Shown: positions 34,436 to 43,019 of the stretch, piece after piece
Numbering within the stretch: position 1 is the first letter of the stretch
How the letters are laid out: each line of letters begins with the position of its first letter
Assembly (NCBI GenBank): GCA_021324365.1
Contig: JAJPJE010000055.1
Span: forward strand, 1-64,000
Length of the DNA: 64,000 nucleotides
Source: Terriglobia bacterium
GTDB lineage: Bacteria; Acidobacteriota; Terriglobia; Terriglobales; Acidobacteriaceae
Direction: 5' to 3'
The notes under the pieces: model-generated
Told to the model about the DNA's origin: nothing
Database searches by the model: none
Seen by the model: only the letters and a program-made list of their open reading frames with translations
Made by a program: the position numbers and the translations under genes

Positions 34436-35950
34436 CTAATTTGTGCCAGCAGGGCCGGTTGAAGTTTCTGGAGCAGATTTCTCTACCGCCGGTTTCACCG
34501 TGGCGCCGGGTTGGGCCGAATTGTCACTCTTCCCGGCTGCGCTTTCGACATGGAAATACGCGGCCGGCTTCGCTGCCATTTCCGGCATGGCTACATACGG
34601 CTTGCCGTAGTCGTTGCGCGCATTCCAGAAGAGAAAACCATCGCCGCCGTGCTCATGCGCGGTTGCAACCTGTACGCGGATATAGTCTGGCGAGTAAGTC
34701 TTGGTTCGCCACGCGAAAGCCTGCAGCCAGGGACGAATCACCACTCCGGAGCCCGCAGTGATCTTGAGGAAGCGATCCATCGATTCCGCAATGAAGTGTT
34801 CTGGTGCATCACCCGGATTCGCATAGCCGTCCATACCAAAGAAATGCGAAGGATAGATCATCGGCGAAAGCACGTCGCAGTACTTCGCCATTCCCACGAT
34901 GTCCTGACCGGTGTGCGAGAGATCCACCGGACGCTGCCACGCCATTACACCGAACACATCCAGCGACAACAATACGCCGCTGGGGTGGATCTGTTCGTAG
35001 GCACGCGAAAGGAAGTTCGTGATCACATCCGAACGCTTCCAGTCCGGGTGAGTTTTCTCGAAGTGGAAGCTCGCATCCTTCTGGTCTCCTTCGGCAGGGA
35101 AACGCACATAGTCAAATTGAACTTCATCCACTCCGCCGGCAATTGCTGCTTTGGCCAATGAGATGTTGTAGTCCTGGACGGCAGGGTTGCTGGGATCGGT
35201 CCAGACCAGCTTGCCGTTTTCACGCCACGGTTGCCCGGTTGCGCGAGACTTCACCGCAAGTTCCGGATGATGGGTGACCAGCAACTCGTCCCGGAATATC
35301 GCGATACGAGCGATCGCATGCAGGTTCTGCGAGTGCAGCCAGTGCGTGTATTTGGGCAGGTTGCGTATGTACGGCTTTCGCCCCTGGGGCGCCAGCGGGT
35401 TGTCCGAAGCGATGCTCAGGCTTCCGTCGCTATCCTTGATGTCGAAAACAACAGAGTTGCCGCCCGCCTTCTTCCACTCGCGAACAATGTTAATGCCCTT
35501 ATCGCTTCCCGCCATCAGGCCGGTGAGGTACACGGCCTTTACTTCGAAATCCTTGGGGACAAGGACCGCATTCTCGCTGTGAATCGGATTATCCATTCCG
35601 GGGATGATCAAGTTCGCACCCGGCTTCAGGAAAGCGCCTTTGAAGTCGCCATTGCGTTCGCGAACGGCGCTCTCAAAGTCGGAAATCGTCATGTAGGAGC
35701 TGTCAGCGAAGTACAAGCGCACCAGCGTCGCCATGGTTTCGCCCTTCTTGGCAACATGAAGGACGGTTCCAGGAGGTGCCACTATTGCATCTGTGGAAGT
35801 GACTGGCGGCGTTGTCGCCGAAGCAATCGCAGACGTTGTCTTGTCAGGCGCGGAGGCGCTCGAGCGGCGAGTCGCTGCAGCAAGAATTCCTGCAATCAGA
35901 ACTGCGCCGAGGACACTGCCGAGGAGAAGGAACCGGATGCTACGGGGCAT
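34436..35950 (-). CDS. LysM-like plus DUF4015-type putative glycoside hydrolase
   Basis: A 504-residue exported protein. The N-terminal helix (LLLGSVLGAVLIAGILAAA) is a signal or anchor. Residues about 60-118 resemble a LysM wall-binding domain (GTVLHVAKKGETMATLVRLYF...LKPGANLIIPG). The main domain (about 135-445) looks like the DUF4015/GH-type TIM barrel: VKAVYLTGLMAG, DEVQFDYVRFPAEGD near 280, LLSLDVFGVMAW and VVIRPWLQAFAWR. The D and E-bearing strand ends suggest a glycosidase on a wall or exopolysaccharide substrate. The tail is Ala/Pro/Ser rich. No activity is proven for most family members. Confidence 0.8.
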   Translation of the reverse strand: MPRSIRFLLLGSVLGAVLIAGILAAATRRSSASAPDKTTSAIASATTPPVTSTDAIVAPPGTVLHVAKKGETMATLVRLYFADSSYMTISDFESAVRERNGDFKGAFLKPGANLIIPGMDNPIHSENAVLVPKDFEVKAVYLTGLMAGSDKGINIVREWKKAGGNSVVFDIKDSDGSLSIASDNPLAPQGRKPYIRNLPKYTHWLHSQNLHAIARIAIFRDELLVTHHPELAVKSRATGQPWRENGKLVWTDPSNPAVQDYNISLAKAAIAGGVDEVQFDYVRFPAEGDQKDASFHFEKTHPDWKRSDVITNFLSRAYEQIHPSGVLLSLDVFGVMAWQRPVDLSHTGQDIVGMAKYCDVLSPMIYPSHFFGMDGYANPGDAPEHFIAESMDRFLKITAGSGVVIRPWLQAFAWRTKTYSPDYIRVQVATAHEHGGDGFLFWNARNDYGKPYVAMPEMAAKPAAYFHVESAAGKSDNSAQPGATVKPAVEKSAPETSTGPAGTN

Positions 35951-36312
35951 TTTATTGTGACCTGTCCTGAAGTTCGGGCAAATCGTAGCATTTCCAGAGT
36001 TCCTGAATGTTGAACTTTCCTCAAAAGAGCAACTCGAAAGTACAGTGTCGTTCGCTCATTCGGTTGTTCAGCGTGCTGCGTGCGTCGTTCAGGTACAAAC
36101 CTCAATGAATATAGATGACAAAAGCCAGACAAGACTCACATGTCTTTTCGGAAGATTCTGCATCTAAGGTGAAAGAGTGGGGTGAGAAAAGCCAGGCATT
36201 ACGGAGCGGCCGCGGCATCGTGACTACTTAGTAATAGCAACTTCCAGACAAGCTGCTCACATCCCACGTTGATTATTGCGGGCAATAGCCTGCTCCCAGG
36301 TTCGTGGGGAAT
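35951..36312. other. Promoter-bearing gap between divergent genes
   Basis: These 362 bases separate the leftward glycoside hydrolase-like gene from the rightward AAA+ gene. I see no gene. The right end carries GGGGA a few bases before the ATG at 36313. No clear operator was found. Confidence 0.45.
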
Positions 36313-37470
36313 ATGAAAACCGGTATAAACGCTGTTCTTGATCCTTCACGCCGCAGCGGCGATGCAACCGAATTCGAAAAAGCTCTTCGCCGGAGAATCG
36401 TCGGCCAAGATGCCGCAATCGAGAAAGTCACAGAAATTTACCAGATGTTTCTGGCAGGCCTGAATCCGCCCCACCGCCCCGTTGGCAATCTTATATTTCT
36501 TGGTCCGACGGGGTCCGGCAAGACCCGCGTAGTCGAGGCGGTTGCGGAAGCACTTTTTGGCGATGCCCGGGCTTGCATCAAGATCGATTGCGCGGAGTTT
36601 CAGCACTCCCACGAGATCGCAAAGCTGATTGGCTCGCCTCCGGGCTATCTGGGCCACCGCGAAACCCATCCACTGCTCACGCAGGAAGCACTGAATCAGT
36701 GGCACACGGAAAAACTGAAGCTCTCCATCGTGCTCTTTGATGAGATCGAAAAAGCTTCCGACGCGCTCTGGCAGTTGCTGCTTGGCATCCTTGACAAGGC
36801 AACGCTCACGCTTGGCGACAATCGCCGAGTTGATCTGTCTCAGTGCCTGATCGTCATGACTTCCAATCTGGGTGCTGCGGAAATGTCCGAACTGGTGGAT
36901 GGCGGCATGGGATTCGGTCCCAAAGCAGTCTTTACGGATAACCGTCTCGATGACAAGATGACCCGCACCGCTCAGGAGGCTGCTCGCCGCAAATTCTCGC
37001 CAGAATTCATGAACCGCATCGACAAAGTGGTTGTCTTCAAGACGCTGCGGCCCGAACACCTGCAACAGATCCTCGAGATCGAACTGGGCATGGTGCAACA
37101 GCGGATTCTTCAGGCAACCGGCAATAATCAGTTCGTCTTCAGCTGCACGCCTGGGGTGAAGGAGTACCTGCTGCGCGAAGGAACGGATGCCAAGTATGGA
37201 GCGCGGCACCTGAAACGCGCGATCGAGCGGCACATTGTGTTTCCCCTGGCGAACCTGGTCGCAACCGGACAGGTCAAACTCGGCGACTTCGTGCGCATCG
37301 ATATGACTTCCACCGGTGAACTGAAGTTTGTCAAAGAAGCCGAGGGAGCGCTGGTTCCAGTACTGTTAGAGAAATATGGACCAGAATTTGCCACCCCTCC
37401 TGCGGCCAAAGCGGCCCGCAGCGCCGTGGGCCGAAGGGAACTGGGAGCTAACTCTATCGATCACAAGTAA
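36313..37470 (+). CDS. Single-module AAA+ ATPase, ClpB/ClpA D2-like
   Basis: The 385-residue protein equals one AAA+ module of the Clp/Hsp100 D2 type. It has Walker A GPTGSGKT at 64-71, Walker B LFDE at 141-144, sensor 1 TSN at 183-185, an Arg finger in EFMNRID (about 235), and the small D2 C-terminal domain with YGARHLKRAIE near 300. GYLGHRETHPLL corresponds to the pore-loop region, with GYLG. It lacks the N-domain, the D1 module and the middle coiled coil of ClpB. Substrate unfolding is the family role; no protease partner with a Clp loop is adjacent. The ATG at 36313 is preferred over a GTG three codons earlier. Confidence 0.85.
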   Translation: MKTGINAVLDPSRRSGDATEFEKALRRRIVGQDAAIEKVTEIYQMFLAGLNPPHRPVGNLIFLGPTGSGKTRVVEAVAEALFGDARACIKIDCAEFQHSHEIAKLIGSPPGYLGHRETHPLLTQEALNQWHTEKLKLSIVLFDEIEKASDALWQLLLGILDKATLTLGDNRRVDLSQCLIVMTSNLGAAEMSELVDGGMGFGPKAVFTDNRLDDKMTRTAQEAARRKFSPEFMNRIDKVVVFKTLRPEHLQQILEIELGMVQQRILQATGNNQFVFSCTPGVKEYLLREGTDAKYGARHLKRAIERHIVFPLANLVATGQVKLGDFVRIDMTSTGELKFVKEAEGALVPVLLEKYGPEFATPPAAKAARSAVGRRELGANSIDHK

Positions 37471-37612
37471 TTGCGAATAGTGGCGCTCGCTTCGCAAACC
37501 CCTCGCAGTCTTCGCAACTCCCTGGTGCGTTTTCTCTACGATTCCGCCTTAATCCGCGCAGCATCCAATCGAGATTAGGGTTCTTCCTATATATTGCTCC
37601 CGAACGGAAACC

Positions 37613-38986
37613 ATGAAAGACCGCACTCTCAAACGCTACGTTGCCACACTGATGCTGGCGCTCCTCGTTGTGCCGCAACTGTTTGGTGTGGCAGAGGTAC
37701 CACTTCCGGCCGTTACAGGTTGGGACATGTTCTCTCCCGAGCAGGACATCCAGCTTGGGCAACAAAACGCTGCGGAAGTCCGCAAGCAGATGCCGATTCT
37801 GCCGGATTCCAATCCTGTCAGCCAGTACGTGCAACAACTCGGCGCAAAACTCGTTGCCACCATGCCCAAACCGACGTGGCCGTATAAGTTTCACGTCGTG
37901 CAGCAGAAAGATATAAATGCCTTTGCTCTTCCTGGCGGGAACGTCTTCGTGAACCTCGGAACGATTCAAGCCGCCCAGAATGAAGCGCAACTCGCCGGCG
38001 TGATGGCGCATGAAATGTCGCACGTCTACGAACGGCATTCCACGAAGCAGGCCTCGAAGCAAATGGCTGCACAGATTCCGCTCGGCGTGCTTGGTGCACT
38101 GCTCGGAGGAGGTGTTGCCGGAAGCTTGGCCCGCGCCGGGCTGCAGTTCGGTGCTGGCTCCATCTTCCTGAAATACTCGCGCGATATGGAATCGCAAGCC
38201 GATGCAGTCGGCGCCCGGATTATGTACAACGCGGGCTACGATCCGGTGCAACTGGCGAACTTCTTCCAGATGCTCGAGAAGCAGGGAGGTGCACAGACAT
38301 CGCAGTTCTTCAGCGATCACCCCAATCCCGGTAATCGTGAAGAGGCCATCAAGAAGGAAATTGCGGATTTTCCGCCGAAGAACTTCATTGAAAACAGCCC
38401 CGCATTTGAAAAGGCCCATCAGGAAGCCATGGGCATTAAGGCCTATTCCGCGCAGCAAATCCAGCAGCATGCCTGGGGAGCCCAGTCGACTGGCGACAAT
38501 GGAATCAGCGCGGCTGTCCCCGCTGCCAGCAGCGCGTTCACAACTTTGAATCACAGCGCCTTCGACATTTCCTACCCGGAAGATTGGCACGTTTACGGCG
38601 ATACGAATTCTGCCGTTACCATCGCACCCCAGGGAGGCGTCAGTCAGAACGCTGTGGCATATGGAGTCATCATCAATGGCTCCGACTCGCAGAACGGAAA
38701 TTCGCTCGATCAGTCCACTCAACAACTTGTTTCATCTCTGGAACAGTCAAACCCCGGACTGAAGCAGATCAGCGACAGCAACATCACCGTAAATGGAGTG
38801 AAAGGCAAGTCGATTGATCTGGCGGGCAACTCACCTATCCAAGGTCAGCGCGAACGCGATTGGCTGGTAGCGTTGCCGCGTTCGGATGGCAGTTTGCTGT
38901 ACGCGGTGTTCATCGCCCCCGACAAAGACTTTCCGCAGTTGCGTCCCACCTACGAACGCATGCTGAGGAGCTGGAAGATTAAGTAG
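37613..38986 (+). CDS. Exported M48-family metallopeptidase with extra C-terminal domain
   Basis: Residues 1-25 form a signal peptide. Zinc site HEMSH at 133-137, third ligand Glu193 in RDMESQADAVG and a second downstream His in HPNPGNREEAI are typical of periplasmic BepA/LoiP-like M48 proteases, which handle outer-membrane proteins. A hydrophobic Gly-rich segment at about 155-185 precedes the third ligand. Residues about 300-457 form an extra beta-rich domain (SYPEDWHVYGDTNSAVTIAPQGG...VALPRSDGSLLYAVFIAPDKDF...LRSWKIK) resembling the PsbP/DUF1795 fold. It follows the AAA+ gene by 142 bases; a joint role is possible but unproven. Confidence 0.9.
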   Translation: MKDRTLKRYVATLMLALLVVPQLFGVAEVPLPAVTGWDMFSPEQDIQLGQQNAAEVRKQMPILPDSNPVSQYVQQLGAKLVATMPKPTWPYKFHVVQQKDINAFALPGGNVFVNLGTIQAAQNEAQLAGVMAHEMSHVYERHSTKQASKQMAAQIPLGVLGALLGGGVAGSLARAGLQFGAGSIFLKYSRDMESQADAVGARIMYNAGYDPVQLANFFQMLEKQGGAQTSQFFSDHPNPGNREEAIKKEIADFPPKNFIENSPAFEKAHQEAMGIKAYSAQQIQQHAWGAQSTGDNGISAAVPAASSAFTTLNHSAFDISYPEDWHVYGDTNSAVTIAPQGGVSQNAVAYGVIINGSDSQNGNSLDQSTQQLVSSLEQSNPGLKQISDSNITVNGVKGKSIDLAGNSPIQGQRERDWLVALPRSDGSLLYAVFIAPDKDFPQLRPTYERMLRSWKIK

Positions 38987-39058
38987 TCTCTCGGGGCAGA
39001 ACAAAAGATAGACTCAGCAATTGAAGACTAAAGAACTAAAAAAAGAAAAACTAACTGC

Positions 39059-39643
39059 CTAGCCCTTCTTCAGCTCGGTCAAAACCTGTCGCGCGACTTC
39101 CTTCAGAGTCTCAAACACCCCTGTGCCCTGAAATGCTACCGCTTCAAACACCGGTTCATCTTTTCGGATCAGTTGGCGCTTCAAATCGTCGGCTGTCATG
39201 GCACTGGGGAGGTCACGTTTGTTGAGCTGAAGAACGTAAGGAATCTTTCCCAAATCGTAACCGTGCTCTTTCAGGTTTTCCTGCAGGTTATCGAGCGCTT
39301 CCAGGTTGGCATCCATGCGCTCCTCCTGAGAGTCGGCTACGAAAACCACGCCGTCTACCCCGCGTAGGATCAGCTTTCGGCTAGCATCGTAGAAAACCTG
39401 CCCGGGTACGGTGTACAGGTGAAAGCGGGTTCGAAAGCCACGAACCGTCCCGAGGTCCAAGGGTAGGAAGTCGAAAAACAGGGTTCGGTCGGTTTCTGTG
39501 GCCAGCGAGATCATCTTGCCCTTCTGCTTCTCGCCAGTCTTGTCGTAAACGTATTGAAGATTGGTGGTTTTGCCCCCGAGGCCGGGGCCGTAATAGACAA
39601 TTTTGCAATTTATTTCGCGGGCGGCGAAGTTTATGAAACTCAA
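39059..39643 (-). CDS. mglA: MglA-type Ras-like GTPase
   Basis: MglA sets the polarity of pilus and gliding machineries in Myxococcus and relatives. The 194-residue protein keeps [10 protein letters not shown] (P-loop, about 19-28), the family's TVPGQVFY in place of the Ras DxxGQ, the switch region and NKRDLP near 137. No MglB (roadblock) gene is adjacent, though it usually lies beside mglA. It converges with the M48 gene and is 6 kb from pilT, whose retraction ATPase could be its downstream system. The ATG at 39643 fits the family start. Confidence 0.9.
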   Translation of the reverse strand: MSFINFAAREINCKIVYYGPGLGGKTTNLQYVYDKTGEKQKGKMISLATETDRTLFFDFLPLDLGTVRGFRTRFHLYTVPGQVFYDASRKLILRGVDGVVFVADSQEERMDANLEALDNLQENLKEHGYDLGKIPYVLQLNKRDLPSAMTADDLKRQLIRKDEPVFEAVAFQGTGVFETLKEVARQVLTELKKG

Positions 39644-39907
39644 GGCCCTGCCTCGTTCTAATCGCAGCTCGCCTGTGGCGGACTGCTGTTTCTCCTGGGG
39701 GAGTGCACTTGTTTTATATCACAGGGTATTGACGTTCGAGCACACATCCGCGGCTGGAAAGACACTAAAGTCATGGTACGGAAGGCATTTCGCGCTTGCA
39801 AAATGGCACTGCAGAGCCGCCAGGCTGCGCCTTGAGCGGCTGCCGGCTAGTGGCCAGAAAGGCAGTAGCCAAGACAGTGTCAGTGGTTAGCCAGCAGTCA
39901 CTTATGG

Positions 39908-41239
39908 CTACTGGCTAGAGCCTTTAGCTGCTGGTGGCAGAGGATAGTACCCGGGCTTCGCGATAACCTGCAGGCCAGGGCGTTTCACGCGGACCTCAAT
40001 CTCACGGTATGCGCCCGTGACCGCGGCCGTCGTCGTGTATCCGAGGGTGTACTGGTTGCGCGCGACGACGGTAAGGCGCTGATAGGCGCCCTCAATCGCA
40101 TCGGCGCTCATTTCCGGAAAAACTTGTCCGCCCGTCGCTGCCGCATACCTCGGTAAGATATCGCCATACGCCTGTCCAGGCAGATGGATTTTCTGCAGCT
40201 GCCGATAGCCTGGGATGCTACCGCCCCCTACCGCGACGGCATAGACCAGAATCTGATAGGTCTGCAGGACTTTAAGCACGTCGCGATAGCTCGCGTTGCT
40301 GTTCAACTCCTGGCCATCACTAATCACGAGAATTACCTTCCGGCGAAGCGATCCGCGCTTCGCCAGATCAAGCGCAGCTGCGAGGATTGCGTCGTTCAGT
40401 ACGTGCGGTTCTGGCTGATAGGTGCGGGCTTGCGGAGGCGGTGCACCCGGATCGAGCGAACGCCCGTTCACGCTGGGCCCGGACGCCATGGGCCCGCTCG
40501 TAACGGGCACGCCGCTCGGCCTGCCCGTTGCTTCAACCCGAACTCGATTCATCACCTGCGCGAATTTGTCGGATGCGCCACCCACGAAATCCAGCACCTT
40601 CTGCACGCTGCTGCCATACGTAAACAAACTCACTTCGTCATACTGACTGAATGCGCCCACCAATGCAGGCAGAGTCTGGTTTACTTTACTCACAATGTTG
40701 TCAGGCAGGCTCAAATCGAGAACGATCGCCGTCGACAGAGCAAAAGGGTCGCTAGTGAAGTAGCGAATGGTTTGCGGTTTGTTGTCCTCCAGGATGGAAA
40801 AGTCCTTTTGCAGCAAACCCGGAACCAGGTGACCGCTGGAATCCCGAACCGTAACCGGCACGACCACAAAGTTGGTGTTCACCACGAACTTGTAGAGCTC
40901 TTCCTGGGTACTGTTCGTAGGCGGCGGAGCGCTGCCCGGCGGAATTGTTTTCACCGGAGGCATCGGCGGCGGGGGCGTGTTCACCGGAACTTCCGTCGGA
41001 CCCTGGGTTTTGTTTTGTGCGGGGATTTCTCCGACATCCTGGGTATTCGCCGGAGCAGGTGGCGGAGCTCCCGGTGAAACTTGCCCGCTTGGAAATGGGT
41101 TGTTAGGGGCAGGGGCGTCCGGCAGGTTTTGGCTGAATTTCCGATTCCCAGAGTTCTGATCTGCCGAGCTTTGGGCAGCGGCGAAAACTGGAACCGCTAG
41201 AAGAACCGCGAGTATCAGGACCGTTATCGATAAGCGCAT
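39908..41239 (-). CDS. VWFA-related acidobacterial exported protein, A
   Basis: A 443-residue protein with a signal peptide (1-22), a long Pro-rich linker (about 38-110) and a von Willebrand A domain of the acidobacterial TIGR03436 kind: VVVPVTVRDSSGHLVPGLLQKDFSILEDNKPQ, then VLDLSLPDN and the closing VARNQYTLGYTTTAAV...VRVKRPGLQVIAKPGYYP. The MIDAS motif DxSxS is DLSLP here (175-179), so one metal ligand is replaced by Pro. The Pro/Gly/Ser-rich linker inside the A domain is also unusual. It is divergent from protein B. Binding of an unknown outer-surface ligand is the family-level guess. Confidence 0.85.
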   Translation of the reverse strand: MRLSITVLILAVLLAVPVFAAAQSSADQNSGNRKFSQNLPDAPAPNNPFPSGQVSPGAPPPAPANTQDVGEIPAQNKTQGPTEVPVNTPPPPMPPVKTIPPGSAPPPTNSTQEELYKFVVNTNFVVVPVTVRDSSGHLVPGLLQKDFSILEDNKPQTIRYFTSDPFALSTAIVLDLSLPDNIVSKVNQTLPALVGAFSQYDEVSLFTYGSSVQKVLDFVGGASDKFAQVMNRVRVEATGRPSGVPVTSGPMASGPSVNGRSLDPGAPPPQARTYQPEPHVLNDAILAAALDLAKRGSLRRKVILVISDGQELNSNASYRDVLKVLQTYQILVYAVAVGGGSIPGYRQLQKIHLPGQAYGDILPRYAAATGGQVFPEMSADAIEGAYQRLTVVARNQYTLGYTTTAAVTGAYREIEVRVKRPGLQVIAKPGYYPLPPAAKGSSQ

Positions 41240-41361
41240 GATGTTGTATTCCGCTGGCTCTGCATACGACGCACAGCCTACAGCTTCGAGAACAGCTAAA
41301 GTGCGAGTAGTCGAAGCTGATTTAGAATTACTGTAGTTCAGTCCAGGGACCCTGAAAAGCC

Positions 41362-42423
41362 ATGTTGTCTCGAACCCTTTTATTCCGCCGAGTTGCGGTA
41401 TGTCTCACACTGCTTCTGTTTCTGCTACCCGTGGGCCTTCAGGCCCAATCGTCATCGCCGCCAAGCGGACAGGATCAGGACCAACCCGCCAATCCCGACC
41501 AGAATGTGCCGACCTTCAAGTCGCAAGTCAACGTCGTCAACCTATTCTTTAACGTCAAAGACAAACATGGCGCCCTGGTTCCGAACCTGGCCAAAGCCGA
41601 CTTTCAGGTTTTCGAAGACGGCAAGCCTCAAACCATCAAATACTTCTCCAAGGATTCCGAAGAGCCTTTGACCCTGGGCATATTGATTGACAGCAGTGCC
41701 AGTCAGACTCGAGTTCTTGACATGGAAAAAGAAGTCGGGGCCAATTTTCTGCGCGAGGTGCTGCGCCCGAAGGATCTAGCCTTTGTTATCAGCTTCGACG
41801 TCGAGGTCGATCTGCTCCAGGATTACACCAATGAAGCTCGCCTCCTTCGCACCGCGCTCAACAAAGCAAAAATCAACGCGGGTACTCCCTGCACGGGTGT
41901 TCCAGGTATCGGCGGAGGCCCATTCCCCGGCTCCTGCTCTCCGAAAGGCACTCTACTCTATGATGCGGTTTACCTCGCCTCTAATGACAAATTGGCCAAA
42001 GAGGTAGGCCGCAAGGCGATGATTCTGCTCACCGATGGCGAAGATCAGGGATCCCAGGAACGCATTCAGGATGCCATTGAAGCAGCCCAGAAATCCGACA
42101 GCATTGTTTACGTGTTGCTCATTGCCGATCGCGGTTTTTACGGTTTCGGCGGATACTCAGGTGATCGCGAAATGAAGAAGATGACCTCCGACACTGGAGG
42201 CCGCGTAATTGAAGTTGGCAATAAGCGCGAGAAGCTGCAGGAGGCCTTCGACGAGATTGCCAAGGAACTGCGCACACAGTACAACATCGGCTATACCCCC
42301 ACGAATGAGAAGCTCGACGGAAGTTTCCGCAAAGTAGAAATCCACACCAACGACAAGAATCTGAGAGTCCAGGCCAGGAGCGGCTACTATGCCATCCGTC
42401 ACGATGCCGAAGCCGGCGACTGA
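41362..42423 (+). CDS. VWFA-related acidobacterial exported protein, B
   Basis: A 353-residue member of the same group. The signal peptide ends near LQAQ; a VVNLFFNVKDKHGALVPNLAKADFQVFEDGKPQ block precedes the A domain. MIDAS is intact as DSSAS (about 109-113), with later T and D ligands plausible in ILLTDGEDQGS. The end IGYTPTNEKLDGSFRKVEIHTNDKNLRVQARSGYYAI is diagnostic of TIGR03436. An insertion with a Cys pair (PCTGVPGIGGGPFPGSC) lies near 176-195. It is divergent from protein A and upstream of the ABC exporter operon. The ligand is unknown. Confidence 0.87.
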   Translation: MLSRTLLFRRVAVCLTLLLFLLPVGLQAQSSSPPSGQDQDQPANPDQNVPTFKSQVNVVNLFFNVKDKHGALVPNLAKADFQVFEDGKPQTIKYFSKDSEEPLTLGILIDSSASQTRVLDMEKEVGANFLREVLRPKDLAFVISFDVEVDLLQDYTNEARLLRTALNKAKINAGTPCTGVPGIGGGPFPGSCSPKGTLLYDAVYLASNDKLAKEVGRKAMILLTDGEDQGSQERIQDAIEAAQKSDSIVYVLLIADRGFYGFGGYSGDREMKKMTSDTGGRVIEVGNKREKLQEAFDEIAKELRTQYNIGYTPTNEKLDGSFRKVEIHTNDKNLRVQARSGYYAIRHDAEAGD

Positions 42424-42602
42424 GGATTCGCATTCAGCCGATGGCCGAAGGCATAGCATGAGTCCGCCGCGCGGTTTGGTTTGTACGATCGGTCGAGGAT
42501 GCAGAGCTGGTCTGTCGCCCCGCCGGGTCTGTGAGATTTCACACTGACATATCCCACAACTGGCACCGCTCCGCGGCTTTGGCCCTTCAGTACAAAGGCT
42601 CT

Positions 42603-42791
42603 GTGACAAGGCTCTCCAGGAAGAGAGGGGGGAGGGGTGCAGTTGGTGTCCCGCAAAAGAAAGGAGTTATCCCCGGGAAGAAAAGCGCGTGGCGCATTCT
42701 AAAAGACTTCATCCCGGCGTCCCGCAAAACAATGCAGTTGGGCGTGCTTGTTGGCGCGAGCGTTGCTTTTTCTTTCCTATTTCTATTGTGA
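42603..42791 (+). CDS. Possible small basic tail-anchored membrane protein
   Basis: A 62-codon frame from a GTG at 42603. The N-terminal 40 residues are strongly basic (RKRGGRG, KKG, GKKSAW) and the C-terminus is one hydrophobic helix (MQLGVLVGASVAFSFLFLL). AAAGG lies near the start. It sits in a 596-base gap between VWFA protein B and the TetR/ABC operon; I see no other gene there. The composition is plausible for a small membrane protein, but nothing proves it is expressed. Confidence 0.3.
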   Translation: MTRLSRKRGGRGAVGVPQKKGVIPGKKSAWRILKDFIPASRKTMQLGVLVGASVAFSFLFLL

Positions 42792-42960
42792 CAAATTTGG
42801 GGCAACTAACCGGACACTTCCGCGAAATTTATTTCTCGTTTCGGATGAGCAGGTTGGCGGGAATTTCATGATTTTCGGGACTTGACAGCGATTTGGTGCC
42901 GTCCTGCGCGCAAAATTCGCGGCAAGCCTATGGTCCCGCGCAAAAGCCGGCAAACCTAGG

Positions 42961-42989
42961 TTGACAAACTAAACTAAACCGTTCAGTAT
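42961..42989 (+). promoter_or_regulatory. Promoter with TetR-type operator for the ABC exporter operon
   Basis: A consensus -35 TTGACA (42961-42966) is followed after 17 bases by CAGTAT (42984-42989) as a possible -10. Overlapping both spacer and -10 is the near-palindrome ACTAAACCGTTCAGT (42973-42987; arms 6 of 7 matched around a central C). Its place before a self-contained operon ending in tetR suggests autoregulation. Confidence 0.6.
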
Positions 42990-43019
42990 TGTTTCTCCGA
43001 CTTCTCCGCGAGGTGCCCT

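Noticed and set aside
37454-38725. 423-codon open frame on the minus strand
   Set aside because: It lies fully antisense to the M48 peptidase gene, whose signal peptide and zinc motifs are clear. The antisense product has no natural domains.
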